From positions 124,001 to 188,000 of the forward strand of contig JABBOV010000003.1 of NCBI GenBank assembly GCA_012927625.1: a stretch of 64,000 nt of DNA, in the 5' to 3' direction. This document shows positions 11,013 through 20,000 of this stretch, piece by piece. The translations under genes and the position numbers were made by a program. Each line of letters starts with the position of its first letter. Position 1 is the stretch's first letter. The DNA is from Glaciimonas sp. GTDB lineage: Bacteria > Pseudomonadota > Gammaproteobacteria > Burkholderiales > Burkholderiaceae_D. Under the pieces are notes generated by a model. The model did not search any database and was not told the DNA's origin. It worked only from the letters and a program-made list of their open reading frames with translations.

Positions 11013-11655
11013 GGTATTTCCCCTCTTGAATTCGAAACAATATGGATTTACTAAGTCAACCGAACAGAATTCCATCCAATCTCGCAAAAATCGGGACAAG
11101 CATTAAAAATACTTAAACCATAGATTCCGAATATTGTAGATATTTACCCGTTCTGATGATCTTGTAGGCACAAACCTCACATTTTTTCGTACAATCAAAT
11201 GCGTTGGTTTATCTCCCACTATCTTTTTTCAATCATGCATGTTCAGACCAAAAAAACACATTTCCCATGTGAATTTAAGAAAGGTTGAGCAACATTTATC
11301 CAACCCACTCAAGCTTTAATGCACAGTTTTATTATTGCAATTCGAATGTGTTGCCACAATCGGCGCTTGCTGAATGCCGACATAGGAATAGTGTATTAAT
11401 TAGTAAGAATTTTCTTACTAATTTAGCCATCAAATTACTTACATTTCCAACATAAAAAATTTATTGAAATGCAATAATTTAGCGATAAACAACAGCCGCC
11501 AAAAACTTTAGACCTGCCTGTAAAAATTCGCATCAGTTAACCGGCATTCCCAACTTAGGCATTCCCAACTTGGCGTCGTACTGCTAAAATAGTCGCCGGT
11601 CTGACCAAAACAACGGTGCAGCATTACGTAAATTTGACAGCTTGTTTTTATATCC
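11013..11655. other. AT-rich intergenic region upstream of the Crp/Fnr gene and tRNA-Thr
   Basis: This is 643 bp with no supported gene. It holds a perfect 12-bp inverted repeat, AATTAGTAAGAA / TTCTTACTAATT with a 2-bp centre, at 11398-11423. A short tandem duplication of GGCATTCCCAACTT lies near 11543-11571, just before the tRNA. Promoters for both neighbours must lie here, but I cannot place them reliably. Confidence 0.5.
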
Positions 11656-11731
11656 GCCGTTGTAGCTCAGTTGGTAGAGCAATTCACTCGTAACGAATAG
11701 GTCGCCAGTTCGATTCCGGCCAACGGCACCA
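11656..11731 (+). tRNA. tRNA-Thr (anticodon CGT)
   Basis: The cloverleaf can be drawn in full. The acceptor stem is GCCGTTG / CAACGGC with discriminator A and an encoded CCA (11729-11731). The D-arm holds GCTCAGTTGGTAGAGC, the anticodon loop is CTCGTAA and the T-loop is TTCGATT. The anticodon CGT reads the threonine codon ACG. Confidence 0.95.
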
Positions 11732-11770
11732 CAAATTCCAGAGTAGTCAGAAAATTTATTTAAGAAGCAG

Positions 11771-11794
11771 AAACCGCACATGCGGTTTTTTTTT
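11771..11794 (+). terminator. Intrinsic terminator after tRNA-Thr
   Basis: AAACCGCA-CA-TGCGGTTT forms an 8-bp stem that runs directly into a long T tract, 40 bp after the tRNA CCA end. Confidence 0.85.
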
Positions 11795-12131
11795 GGCCCG
11801 GACTGGCGCATTTACTGCTGAACCAACTTAAGCTGGGCTTATAAAACACAGCGACTTAGTACCCATCAACTACTACACTCGTTGCAGGGACTAAGCCCAT
11901 CCATCCTGGGCGGCATATTGCCGCCGGTGCCTTCAATTTTTAAATCACCCGGGCTTCAGGCACGCCATTCTTCGCCCGAGAATTTTTCAATAATTTCCAA
12001 TTGGAAAAAATTTCGTCTCTCACATGCGGCACGGATACCTCGGTTTCCGAAATAGTGCAAATAATGCCTCAGTTCGTGCCAGCATCAGCGAGCGAATCAC
12101 GCCAAAAAAAGCGTAGCATGGCAGCTTATGC

Positions 12132-12155
12132 AATTGCGCTCGAATGAGCGCAATT
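12132..12155. other. Perfect hairpin upstream of the lysine-rich small gene
   Basis: AATTGCGCTC-GAAT-GAGCGCAATT is a perfect 10-bp stem with a 4-nt loop and no T tract. A second pairing (CCA+GTTGCC with GGCAAC+TGG) lies at about 12202-12237. Both are between tRNA-Thr and the gene at 12285, so they could form a structured 5' leader. The rest of the 11732-12284 gap shows no gene. Confidence 0.45.
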
Positions 12156-12284
12156 AAGTAAAATTCAAGACGTTAAGACAGGTGACGGCTGTGTCAGCCA
12201 TCCAGTTGCCGCATAGCGAAACAGGCAACGACTGGTTTTATTGGTACTTCGCAGAAATTAGAATTTTCAACCACGGAGTAAATC

Positions 12285-12395
12285 ATGAGCAAAAGTCAGG
12301 ATGCAAAAAAAACCACCAAGAAGGAACCGGCCAAAACAATGAAAGAAAAAAAAGCTGACAAAAAAGTCAAGAAGGAAGAAAAGCTGCGCCAGTAA
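12285..12395 (+). CDS. 36-residue lysine-rich small protein
   Basis: ATG at 12285 is preceded by GGAG at 5-8 bp and opens a 36-codon frame ending TAA at 12393. The protein is M-S-K-S-Q-D-A-K-K-T-T-K-K-E-P-A-K, then repeated K/E/A/T residues ending K-L-R-Q. About 15 of 36 residues are lysine and there are no aromatics or cysteines, so it should be an unfolded, very basic cytoplasmic peptide. Similar short Lys-rich ORFs with a P-X-K-T-X-K-E-K core are found in beta-proteobacteria, by recollection; function is unknown. A nucleic-acid-associated role is guesswork. It is too short for most ORF callers. Confidence 0.7.
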   Translation: MSKSQDAKKTTKKEPAKTMKEKKADKKVKKEEKLRQ

Positions 12396-12430
12396 TGGTG
12401 CCGTTGGTAAAAAATGCGGGGCAAGCCGCC

Positions 12431-12483
12431 ACGGTGTTCCTGATGGCTAAGGGACTTGGCCGATTGAACGTGGTCTGCCCCTT
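12431..12483. repeat. Dispersed GTGGTCTGTCCCC-type repeat, copy A (partial)
   Basis: CGGTGTTCC ... TTGGCCGATTGAACGTGGTC then TGCCCC corresponds to the right arm of the complete element at 16475-16607, with a few changes. It lies on the left of the GC-rich regulator/monooxygenase region, with the same orientation as the right-hand copies. Confidence 0.7.
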
Positions 12484-12505
12484 GTTACCTTAGTCTTCAG
12501 GGTTT

Positions 12506-12811
12506 TCAGTGGTAGTCGTCTTCGCGCTGGTAACGAACCACCAGGATGGTGAAAGTATCGTTATCTTCGATCTCAAACAAGACAACGTAGCCGGCCATTA
12601 CAAATGGAATCACCAGTTCGCGCAAGAATGGATTCCCGACTAAGGCTTTGCGGCAGGTAAAAGGGAATTCGCCTAACATCTCAATGTCCTTGGCAATGGC
12701 ATCACGCGCCCGGCGCGCAGCTTTCAGATTGGGCTCCAATAGTTGCAGTTGCGCATACAACCGATGCAAATCATTCCGCGCTCCCTTGGTATAGCGAACC
12801 CGATAGGTCAC
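12506..12811 (-). CDS. RelE/ParE-family toxin (type II), apparently intact
   Basis: The 101-residue basic protein has the RelE/ParE layout: Y-R-V-R-Y-T-K-G-A-R-N-D-L-H at the start, a helical hairpin, R-E-L-V-I-P-F-V-M-A-G-Y-V-V-L-F-E-I in the sheet and a terminal I-L-V-V-R-Y-Q-R-E-D-D-Y. Such toxins cut mRNA on the ribosome or poison gyrase; which one is unclear here. The start is GTG at 12811, overlapping the ancestral antitoxin stop (GTGA), the usual translational coupling. The upstream antitoxin gene is broken in several places, so this toxin may be unexpressed, inactive, or controlled by an antitoxin elsewhere. Confidence 0.8.
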   Translation of the reverse strand: MTYRVRYTKGARNDLHRLYAQLQLLEPNLKAARRARDAIAKDIEMLGEFPFTCRKALVGNPFLRELVIPFVMAGYVVLFEIEDNDTFTILVVRYQREDDYH

Positions 12812-13066
12812 GTACCTGCCTTCGTTCCAGCTTGAGCCAACATTTCGTCCAATTCAAGCAAAACCTCAACGGCGGGCCTCGTCACGCGCGGCAAAACCCC
12901 GAGCAATAAAATCCCGTTGCATCTTGCGTCGTTCAATGTTCACGCGTAGCGATTGCTCAACAAAATGCTAAAGACTCTCCACCTCCTCTAATACACTCTC
13001 AGCTGCATGCCGTAGCTCAGGATTGACGCGAAGCGATGGAATCAAAGTGGCTTTTATAGTGCGATC
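12808..13066 (-). pseudogene. Decayed antitoxin gene paired with the RelE/ParE toxin
   Basis: Read on the minus strand, the frame R-T-I-K-A-T-L-I-P-S-L-R-V (from 13063) continues to an in-frame TAG at 12968-12970. It resumes in the same frame as H-F-V-E-Q-S-L-R-V-N-I-E-R-R to R-D-E-A-R-R, stops at TGA 12866-12868, and then continues in a shifted frame as V-E-V-L-L-E-L-D-E-M-L-A-Q-A-G to a TGA at 12808-12810 overlapping the toxin GTG. The expected start codon is also missing: an AAGGAG site runs straight into GATCGC. The residual sequence resembles small antitoxins of the R-T-I-K-A-T-V-I-P-S-L-R type. At least three lesions argue against sequencing error alone. Confidence 0.78.
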
Positions 13067-13349
13067 TCCTTGCGTTGCACTTGCTATGCAAGCATAGCCG
13101 CGTCGAGCGTCCCTACAAGATGTATCCGACTTGGGAACGGTGATGAAGGCGGCATTTGTAAAAATTATTGACATAAGAATGTGGTCGGCAAAGCCCTTAG
13201 CGAAACACGTGGGGGAAAAACACCTGAGACAATCGTCTCAGCGCGCGCTGATGCTGCAATGCAAAATGCGTATCCCGCATCAGCATGTTAAAAAGTGGCA
13301 TGCGTTCAAGAAAATCGCGCATCTGCAGCCAACCCGATCGGAGCCCTTG

Positions 13350-14516
13350 ATGCCCTATATTCCACCGACCCATCATTTCGAGCGCGTATCAAGGCTGATC
13401 GCGGGGCGCGTCACCGATGCGGGCGCCGAGCATGCGCGGCTGGCATCGTCGCACTTGCGCGCGCTCCATGATTACCATCTCGACCCGGGCGCCAGCACCG
13501 GCCCGCGCATCTTGAGCGCGGCCGAATTGCGCATCATCCAGCGCGGCGAGCAAGCGCTACTGGGCGCGTCCGGCCTGTGCCTGCCGCGCCTGCACGAGAT
13601 GGTGCGCGAGGCGGGCTATTGCGTGTTGCTGGCCAACGCCGACGGCGTCACCATCGATTATTGCGTCGACCATGACCACCGCAACGATTTCAAGCGCGCC
13701 GGCCTGTATCTCGGGTCGTGCTGGTCCGAGCAGGAGGAAGGCACTTGCGGCATCGCCGCCGCGCTGTCCGACCAGAGCGCGATCACGGTCCACAAGACCG
13801 ATCATTTCAGGGCCGCATTCACCGGGCTGACCTGCAGCGCGGCACCGATTTTTTCCTCAAACGATGAATTGATCGGCGTGCTCAATGCGTCGGCGTTGTA
13901 TTCGCCCGACGAGCGCGATAGCCAGCGCCTGGTGAACCGGCTGGTGCGGCAGAATGCGGTACTGATCGAGGATGCCTATTTCCTGAAAACGCATACCCAT
14001 TGCTGGGTCGTGTTGGGGCACCGCAACCGCCATTACGTCGAAGTGCAGCCGGAAATACTGATCGCCATCGATGGCCACGGCCAGGTGCTGGCCGCGAACC
14101 GCTGCGCCAGGCAATGCATCCCGGAATTGTCCGTCTTGCCGGGTGCCGCCCCGCGCCACATCGATGCCTTGTTCGATTTGCGCGCCGAGCGCCTGTTCGC
14201 TACGCATGCCGGCCAGGCCTTACTGGCGCTACGCCCGGTCGGCGGCGGCGCCCTGCTGCATGCGCGGGTGCGCGCGCCGCTCAAATGCGCATCCAGCCGG
14301 CCGGCCGCTCGCCGCGCAGCCCCGGCTGACATCGTGCTCGATGCGCAGCCTGACGCCACCGAGGGCTTCGATCTGCTGGAGCGCGAACACATCAAGCAAG
14401 CGCTGACCCAGACCCAATGGCGAGCGGCGCTGGCCGCGCCGCTGCTGGGGATGTCGCGCGCGACGCTGTACCGCCGCATCGCGCGCTTCAAGATCGTGGC
14501 GCCGCACCGTCTATAA
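13350..14516 (+). CDS. GAF-domain / Fis-type HTH regulator lacking the AAA+ domain (AcoR-like)
   Basis: This 388-residue protein resembles AcoR-type regulators at both ends. Residues about 1-200 contain the conserved N-terminal helix and a GAF domain (D-H-D-H-R-N-D-F, W-S-E-Q-E-E-G-T-C-G-I). The C-terminus is a Fis-like helix-turn-helix (A-L-T-Q-T-Q-W ... L-L-G-M-S-R-A-T-L-Y-R-R-I). Between them there is no sigma-54 AAA+ module: no Walker A, no GAFTGA, only a PAS-like or unassigned stretch. It therefore should not activate sigma-54 promoters by ATP hydrolysis. ATG at 13350 has CGGAG just upstream; the longer frame to 13131 is doubtful. It sits 87 bp before the monooxygenase, its probable target. 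Confidence 0.82.
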   Translation: MPYIPPTHHFERVSRLIAGRVTDAGAEHARLASSHLRALHDYHLDPGASTGPRILSAAELRIIQRGEQALLGASGLCLPRLHEMVREAGYCVLLANADGVTIDYCVDHDHRNDFKRAGLYLGSCWSEQEEGTCGIAAALSDQSAITVHKTDHFRAAFTGLTCSAAPIFSSNDELIGVLNASALYSPDERDSQRLVNRLVRQNAVLIEDAYFLKTHTHCWVVLGHRNRHYVEVQPEILIAIDGHGQVLAANRCARQCIPELSVLPGAAPRHIDALFDLRAERLFATHAGQALLALRPVGGGALLHARVRAPLKCASSRPAARRAAPADIVLDAQPDATEGFDLLEREHIKQALTQTQWRAALAAPLLGMSRATLYRRIARFKIVAPHRL

Positions 14517-14603
14517 AAATTTTTTACAAGCGGGCACAGAACCCGTCCTTTGCATCCGTCCTTGTCATATCAACCATGATGTATTGTCGATAATGGAGAC
14601 CGC

Positions 14604-16406
14604 ATGACCAATCAAGAAAACAAGCAAGCCCTTGCCGGCGTTCTGGAGCAGCTCGAAGGTGCACTGCGCAACGGCGACGCCGCCGCCGCCGCAGACGTGT
14701 TTCAGCCGGACGGCTTCTGGCGCGACCTGGTGCTATTCACGTGGAATATCAAGACCATGGAGGGGCGGCCGCAGATTAGCGCGATGCTGGCAGCCCAGCT
14801 AGCGGCGATCAAGCCGGTCAGCCTGCGCGTCGCCGATGTTGATGAGGTGACCGAGGCGGGCGGCGTCACGCAGGGCTGGATCGACGTCGAAACCGAGGCC
14901 GGGCACGGTGTCGGTTTCATCCGAGTCAAAGATGGCAAAATCTGGACGCTGCTGACCACGATGTCGGAACTGAAGGGGTTCGAGGAAGCCAAGGGGTCGC
15001 GCCGCGCGAGCGGCGCCGTGCATGGCGCGCAAACCCGGCGCACTAGCTGGCAGGAAGGACGTGATGCCGAATTGCAGCAGCTGGGTCATGCAAGCCAGCC
15101 GTACTGCCTGATCGTCGGCGGCGGCCAGGGCGGCATCGCGCTGGGCGCGCGCCTGCGCCAATTGAACGTGCCCACCATCATCATCGACAAGAACGACAAA
15201 CCAGGCGACAGCTGGCGCAAGCGCTACAAGTCGCTGTGCCTGCACGACCCGGTCTGGTACGACCACATGCCTTACATTCCGTTTCCTGAAAACTGGCCCG
15301 TGTTCACGCCCAAGGACAAGGTCGGCGACTGGCTGGAGATGTACACCAAGGTGATGGAGCTCAATTACTGGGGCGCAACCACCTGTTTGTCGGCCAGCTA
15401 CGACGAAGCCAGCGGTGAATGGGCCGTGCAAGTCGAGCGCAATGGCGAAAAAATCACGCTGCGACCGAAGCAACTGGTGCTGGCGACCGGCATGTCGGGC
15501 AAGGCGAACTGGCCGACCTTCAAGGGCATGGATACGTTCCAAGGCGAGCAGCACCATTCGTCGCAGCATCCCGGGCCGGATTTATATGTCGGCAAGAAGG
15601 TGGTGGTGATCGGCGCCAATAATTCCGCGCACGACATTTGCGCCGCGCTGTGGGAAACCGGCGTCGACGTGACGATGGTGCAGCGCTCGTCGACCCACAT
15701 CGTCAAGTCCAATTCGCTGATGGACCTGGCACTGGGCGACCTGTATTCGGAGCGCGCAGTGGCGGCCGGCATGACGACCTCGAAAGCCGACCTGACCTTC
15801 GCATCGATTCCGTACCAGATCCTGCACACGTTCCAGATTCCCGTATTCGACGCCATCAAGCAACGCGACGCCGATTTTTATGCGCGCTTGGAAAAGAGCG
15901 GCTTCATGCTCGACTTCGGCGACGATGGCTCGGGCTTGTTCATGAAATACCTGCGCCGCGGCTCAGGCTATTACATCGATGTCGGCGCGTCAGAACTGGT
16001 GGCCGACGGCAAGATCAAGCTGAAAAGTGGCGTCGGCGTGGTCGAGATCAAGGCGCACTCTGTGCTGCTGACCGACGGCACAGAGCTGGAGGCCGACGTG
16101 ATCGTCTATGCGACCGGCTACGGCTCGATGAATGGCTGGGCCGCCGACCTGATTTCACTGGAAGTAGCAAACAAGGTCGGCAAGGTCTGGGGCCTCGGTT
16201 CGGCCACCACAAAAGACCCGGGGCCCTGGGAAGGTGAGCAGCGCAACATGTGGAAGCCGACCCAGCAAACGGCATTGTGGTTTCATGGCGGCAACCTGCA
16301 CCAGTCGCGCCACTATTCGCAATACCTGTCGCTGCAACTGAAGGCGCGCATGGAAGGCTTGGCGACGCCGGTTTATGGGCTGCAGGAAGTGCATCACCTA
16401 TCGTAG
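14604..16406 (+). CDS. Flavin-containing monooxygenase with N-terminal NTF2/SnoaL-like domain
   Basis: The 600-residue protein begins with a SnoaL-like domain (about 1-140; V-F-Q-P-D-G-F-W-R-D-L, later W-T-L-L-T-T-M). An FAD Rossmann motif G-G-G-Q-G-G-I-A-L-G follows near residue 173. The FMO/YUCCA-like sequence contains a W-Y-D-H-M-P-Y-I-P-F-P segment, an NADPH motif G-A-N-N-S-A-H-D and the C-terminal A-T-G-Y motif. It should oxygenate a small nucleophilic or carbonyl substrate; the substrate cannot be read from sequence. The ATG follows TGGAGA at normal spacing. Third-position GC is visibly higher than in flanking genes, suggesting acquisition together with the regulator. Confidence 0.85.
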   Translation: MTNQENKQALAGVLEQLEGALRNGDAAAAADVFQPDGFWRDLVLFTWNIKTMEGRPQISAMLAAQLAAIKPVSLRVADVDEVTEAGGVTQGWIDVETEAGHGVGFIRVKDGKIWTLLTTMSELKGFEEAKGSRRASGAVHGAQTRRTSWQEGRDAELQQLGHASQPYCLIVGGGQGGIALGARLRQLNVPTIIIDKNDKPGDSWRKRYKSLCLHDPVWYDHMPYIPFPENWPVFTPKDKVGDWLEMYTKVMELNYWGATTCLSASYDEASGEWAVQVERNGEKITLRPKQLVLATGMSGKANWPTFKGMDTFQGEQHHSSQHPGPDLYVGKKVVVIGANNSAHDICAALWETGVDVTMVQRSSTHIVKSNSLMDLALGDLYSERAVAAGMTTSKADLTFASIPYQILHTFQIPVFDAIKQRDADFYARLEKSGFMLDFGDDGSGLFMKYLRRGSGYYIDVGASELVADGKIKLKSGVGVVEIKAHSVLLTDGTELEADVIVYATGYGSMNGWAADLISLEVANKVGKVWGLGSATTKDPGPWEGEQRNMWKPTQQTALWFHGGNLHQSRHYSQYLSLQLKARMEGLATPVYGLQEVHHLS

Positions 16407-16474
16407 CCCGGTAGCCTCGCAGGCCACAGATGCCACCCTGAACAAAGGGATTAATAGGGGAAAGCAATTAATAG

Positions 16475-16607
16475 AGGACAGACCACGTTTTGCGCACCAA
16501 TGCCAAGAAAACCCCGGCTCTATTGTGAGAGACGGGATTTCTGGATTATTGCGTCCTCGGTGTTCCGAGGGCAAACGGATTTGGCCGATTAAACGTGGTC
16601 TGTCCCC
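16475..16607. repeat. Complete 133-bp dispersed element with terminal inverted repeats, copy B
   Basis: The left end GGACAGACCACGTTT (16476-16490) is the reverse complement of the right end AAACGTGGTCTGTCC (16591-16605). Partial copies share its right part (12431-12483, 16931-17007) or left part (21197-21232). It has the size and symmetry of a REPIN or MITE, and a RAYT-type transposase that might mobilise such units is encoded at 22130-23158. It lies in the gap between the monooxygenase and the DUF6447 gene. Confidence 0.75.
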
Positions 16608-16701
16608 TAATATTCTCTTTTAATACACTGAAGCACAGCGGCAGAAGAAGGGAATGGCAAAACAAAGTGCGTGTCTTTTTGTTTTCAACTGCATCAACTT
16701 G

Positions 16702-16908
16702 TCAATTGAACTCATCGTATGCCCGCGCGGGCAACGCTGCTTGCAGCGCCTTTGAATACGCCAGGCGGGCGGTTTGCAGCACGGCGGCTTGGGCTTGCAC
16801 GCGCAGCAGTTCAGCGTCTACAAACTGCAGGCTTGCTAGTTGGGCTTTGGCTTCGTCTGAGAGGGTGTCGAGGTCATAGTCTTTGTCGTCGATTTTGATA
16901 GTGGGCAT
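16702..16908 (-). CDS. DUF6447-family small protein
   Basis: This 68-residue acidic protein starts M-P-T-I-K-I-D-D-K-D-Y-D-L-D-T-L-S and is otherwise helical and rich in Ala, Gln and Leu (Q-A-Q-A-A-V-L-Q-T-A-R). It matches my memory of the DUF6447 family, whose function is unknown. ATG at 16908 is chosen because the long upstream extension overlaps the dispersed repeat and the neighbouring gene. It lies downstream of, and on the same strand as, the giant DUF4214 gene, 112 bp away with repeat copy C between them, so it may be a passenger or a small partner. Confidence 0.75.
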   Translation of the reverse strand: MPTIKIDDKDYDLDTLSDEAKAQLASLQFVDAELLRVQAQAAVLQTARLAYSKALQAALPARAYDEFN

Positions 16909-16930
16909 GATAGGTTTCTTTGGTGTGAGC

Positions 16931-17007
16931 AGCGGGGTTCCTGGATTACTGCGCCTCGGTGTTCTAAGGGCCAAGGAATTTGGCCGATTAAACGTAGTCC
17001 GTCCCCT
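16931..17007. repeat. Dispersed GTGGTCTGTCCCC-type repeat, copy C (right part)
   Basis: AGCGGGGTTCCTGGATTACT ... GCCTCGGTGTTC ... TTGGCCGATTAAACGTAGTC then CGTCCCC repeats the right 75 bp or so of copy B with a few substitutions. It fills the space between the DUF6447 start and the stop of the giant gene. Confidence 0.7.
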
Positions 17008-17020
17008 GTTATGCAGAAGA

Positions 17021-20000
17021 TCAGGCAATGATAGTGAACTCGGTGGCAACCAGCAGGACACCAACTTGAAAACTACCAACCAACACCAGACCGCCAGCCG
17101 TAGCTGCATCTGCGTTGTAGTACAGAGCGCCTGTATCTTGCAGGAAGATAAAGTGTTGAGCATCGGTGGAGCCGGCAACCGAGCCACCATTCAGTGCAGC
17201 AGCATTTGCGAATGTAGCGAATTCAGTGCCAAGAGTGGTGGCGCCAACACTAGCAGTCAACGCAGTGTAAGCCGCCTTTGACAACTGGATAGTGTCGTCA
17301 GCAACCACATAGCCGATGATAGTGTCGGCATTAGCCGCTTGGTTCAACACCACGGTATCCACACTGCCAGTTGCAGAGCGAAGCGTAATGGTGTTAGCAC
17401 CAACGCCACCTGTGATAGTCATAGCAGCTGTCGCATGGTACGTGATGCCAGCAGCAGTCAAGTCGATAACATGGACATTGGTTGTGTCGGTGATGGCAGT
17501 TACAGCAGTTGCATTCACAGCCACAGTTGTCGTTGCCTTGATCGAGTTCAAATTTGCAATGTCAGCTACGCCTGCTGAGACTGTGGTGGTGTAAGCATTA
17601 CCGGTACCGAGCAAGCCAGCCAGAGTTGCTGCAGTTCCAGTGGCGATTGTTGCGCTCACTACGCCTGTGGTGCTTGCGTGCACCGTGTTTGCATCAGCCA
17701 CACTGACGCTGGCATCGGACAGTGTCGAGGTGTAGTTAATCGATCTGGTGATGCCGCTTGAGGCAATGGCCGTTTTTACATCGGCCACTGCGCCATTGAT
17801 GGCGCTTGCCGCTGTCGCGATCACCGCTACTGTGGTGGCCGCATCGATCAAGTTGAGGTCTGTTGCCGCAACGCTACCTGCTGAAACTGTAGTGATGTAA
17901 GCATTACCGGTACCAAGCAGTCCAGCCAGGACTGCTGCAGTTCCAGTGACGATTGTTGCGCTCACTACGCCTGTGGTGCTTGCGTGCACCGTGTTTGCGT
18001 CAGCCACACTGACGCTGGCATCGGACAGTGTCGAGGTGTAGTTAGTCGATCTGGTGATGCCGCTTGAGGCAATAGCCGTTTTTACATCGACCACTGCGCC
18101 ATTGATGGCGCTTGCCGCTGTCGCGATCACCGCTACTGTGGTGGCCGCATCGATCAAGTTGAGGTCTGTTGCCGCAACGCTACCTGCTGAAACTGTAGTG
18201 GTGTAAGCATTACCGGTACCGAGCAGTCCAGCCAGGACTGCTGCAGTTCCAGTGGCGATTGTTGCGCTCACTACGCCTGTGGTGCTTGCGTGCACCGTGT
18301 TTGCGTCAGCCACACTGACGCTGGCATCGGACAGTGTCGAGGTGTAGTTAATCGATCTGGTGATGCCGCTCGAGGCAATGGCCGTTTTTACATCGGCCAC
18401 TGCGCCATCAATGGCGCTTGCCGCTATCGCGCCCACCGCTACGGTGGTGGCCGCATCGATCAAGTTGAGGTCTGTTGCCGCAACGCTACCTGCTGAAACT
18501 GTGGTGGTGTAAGCATTACCGGTGCCAAGCAGGCCAGCCAGGACTGCTGCAGTTCCAGTGACGATTGTTCCTGAAATAACGCCCGTCCCATTCGCTGCAT
18601 GAATCGTATTGGCTTGCGCCACCGTCATGTCGGTTCCACTGACGGTGGCCGCGTAGTTAGTGATTGCTGCAATAGCTGTACCCGCTGTTTCAACTGTCGC
18701 AAATGCCGCAACTTCTGTTGCTGTACCGGTAACCGTCGTCAAACTTGCTGCAGTGATTAAGCCGGAAGTCTTGGCGTCGATAGCGGCTAAATCGGCCGCC
18801 GCTATGGTGGTGTCAGACACCGCTACTGTGGCGGTAGACGCCACAACTAAAGACGCCGCTGTCACCAGTCCTGCTATGGCTTCTGCCGTGGTGCCGGTGA
18901 TGTTGATGGCGTTGCTTGCAGTTACTACGCCGGTCGTGAGATTGCCAATGGTACTGAGGTCGGTTGCCAAGATGCTAGTAGTACCAGCATCAGACAACGT
19001 CACCGCAACAGTCGCTGCCTTAGTGATGCCGGCTGATGTCATGACCGTTTTAACATTTGCTGTGGTGCCGGTGATCGTGGTGACATTGGCCGCGCCCACC
19101 GCTACTGTGGTGGCCGCATCGATCAAGTTGAGGTCAGATGCTGCTGCCGTTGCATCCCCTGCCGCTATCACGATGGTGTAAGCGTTTGCTGCACCGGTTG
19201 CGGTTAAGGTTTTCAGGCTCGCAATTGTCGATGTATTGATAATCGTACCGGTAGTGACGCCCGTGCCATTGGCTGCATCAATCGCATTGGCTTGCGCCAC
19301 CGTCATGTCGGTTCCACTGACGGTGGCTGCGTAGTTAGTGATTGCTGCAATAGCTGTACCCGCTGTTTCAACTGTCGCAAATGCCGCAACTTCTGTTGCC
19401 GTACCGGTAATGGTTGTCAAACTTGCTGCAGTGATTAAGCCGGAAGTCTTGGCGTCGATAGCGGCTAAATCGGCCGCCGCTATGGTGGTGTCAGACACCG
19501 CTACTGCGGCGGTAGACGCCACAACTAAAGACGCCGCTGTCACCAGTGCTGCTATGGCTTCTGCCGTCGTGCCGGTGATGTTAATAGCGTTGCTTGCAGT
19601 TACTACGCCGGAGGTAAGACTGCCAATGGCACTGAGGTCACTTGCCAGGACAGTTGCACCAGCAACATCCGTTAGCGTGGCTGCAACGGCTGGTGCCTTG
19701 GTGATGCCGGCTGATGTCATGGCCGTTTTAACAGTTGCTGTGGTGCCCGTGATCGCGGTCACTGCTGTCGCGCCCACCGCTACTGTGGTGGCCGCATCGA
19801 TCAAGTTGAGGTCTGTTGCCGCAACGCTACCTGCTGAAACTGTGGTGGTGTAAGCATTACCGGCGCCAAGCAATCCAGCCAAGACTGCTGCAGTTCCAGT
19901 GACGATTGTTCCTGAAATAACGCCCGTCCCATTCGCTGCATGAATCGTATTGGCTTGCGCCACCGTCATGTCGGTTCCACTGACGGTTGCCGCATAGTCG

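Noticed and set aside
11634-11655. TTGACA box just before tRNA-Thr as its promoter
   Set aside because: With normal spacing the -10 box would fall inside the tRNA, so it cannot be the tRNA promoter.
11584-11811. Minus-strand 75-residue ORF across tRNA-Thr
   Set aside because: It is antisense to a clear tRNA gene; its protein is the typical false translation of tRNA sequence.
14517-14603. Possible sigma-54 promoter (GGGCAC ... TTTGC) before the monooxygenase
   Set aside because: The spacing between the boxes is 12 bp after GGCAC instead of the required 5, and the regulator has no AAA+ domain.
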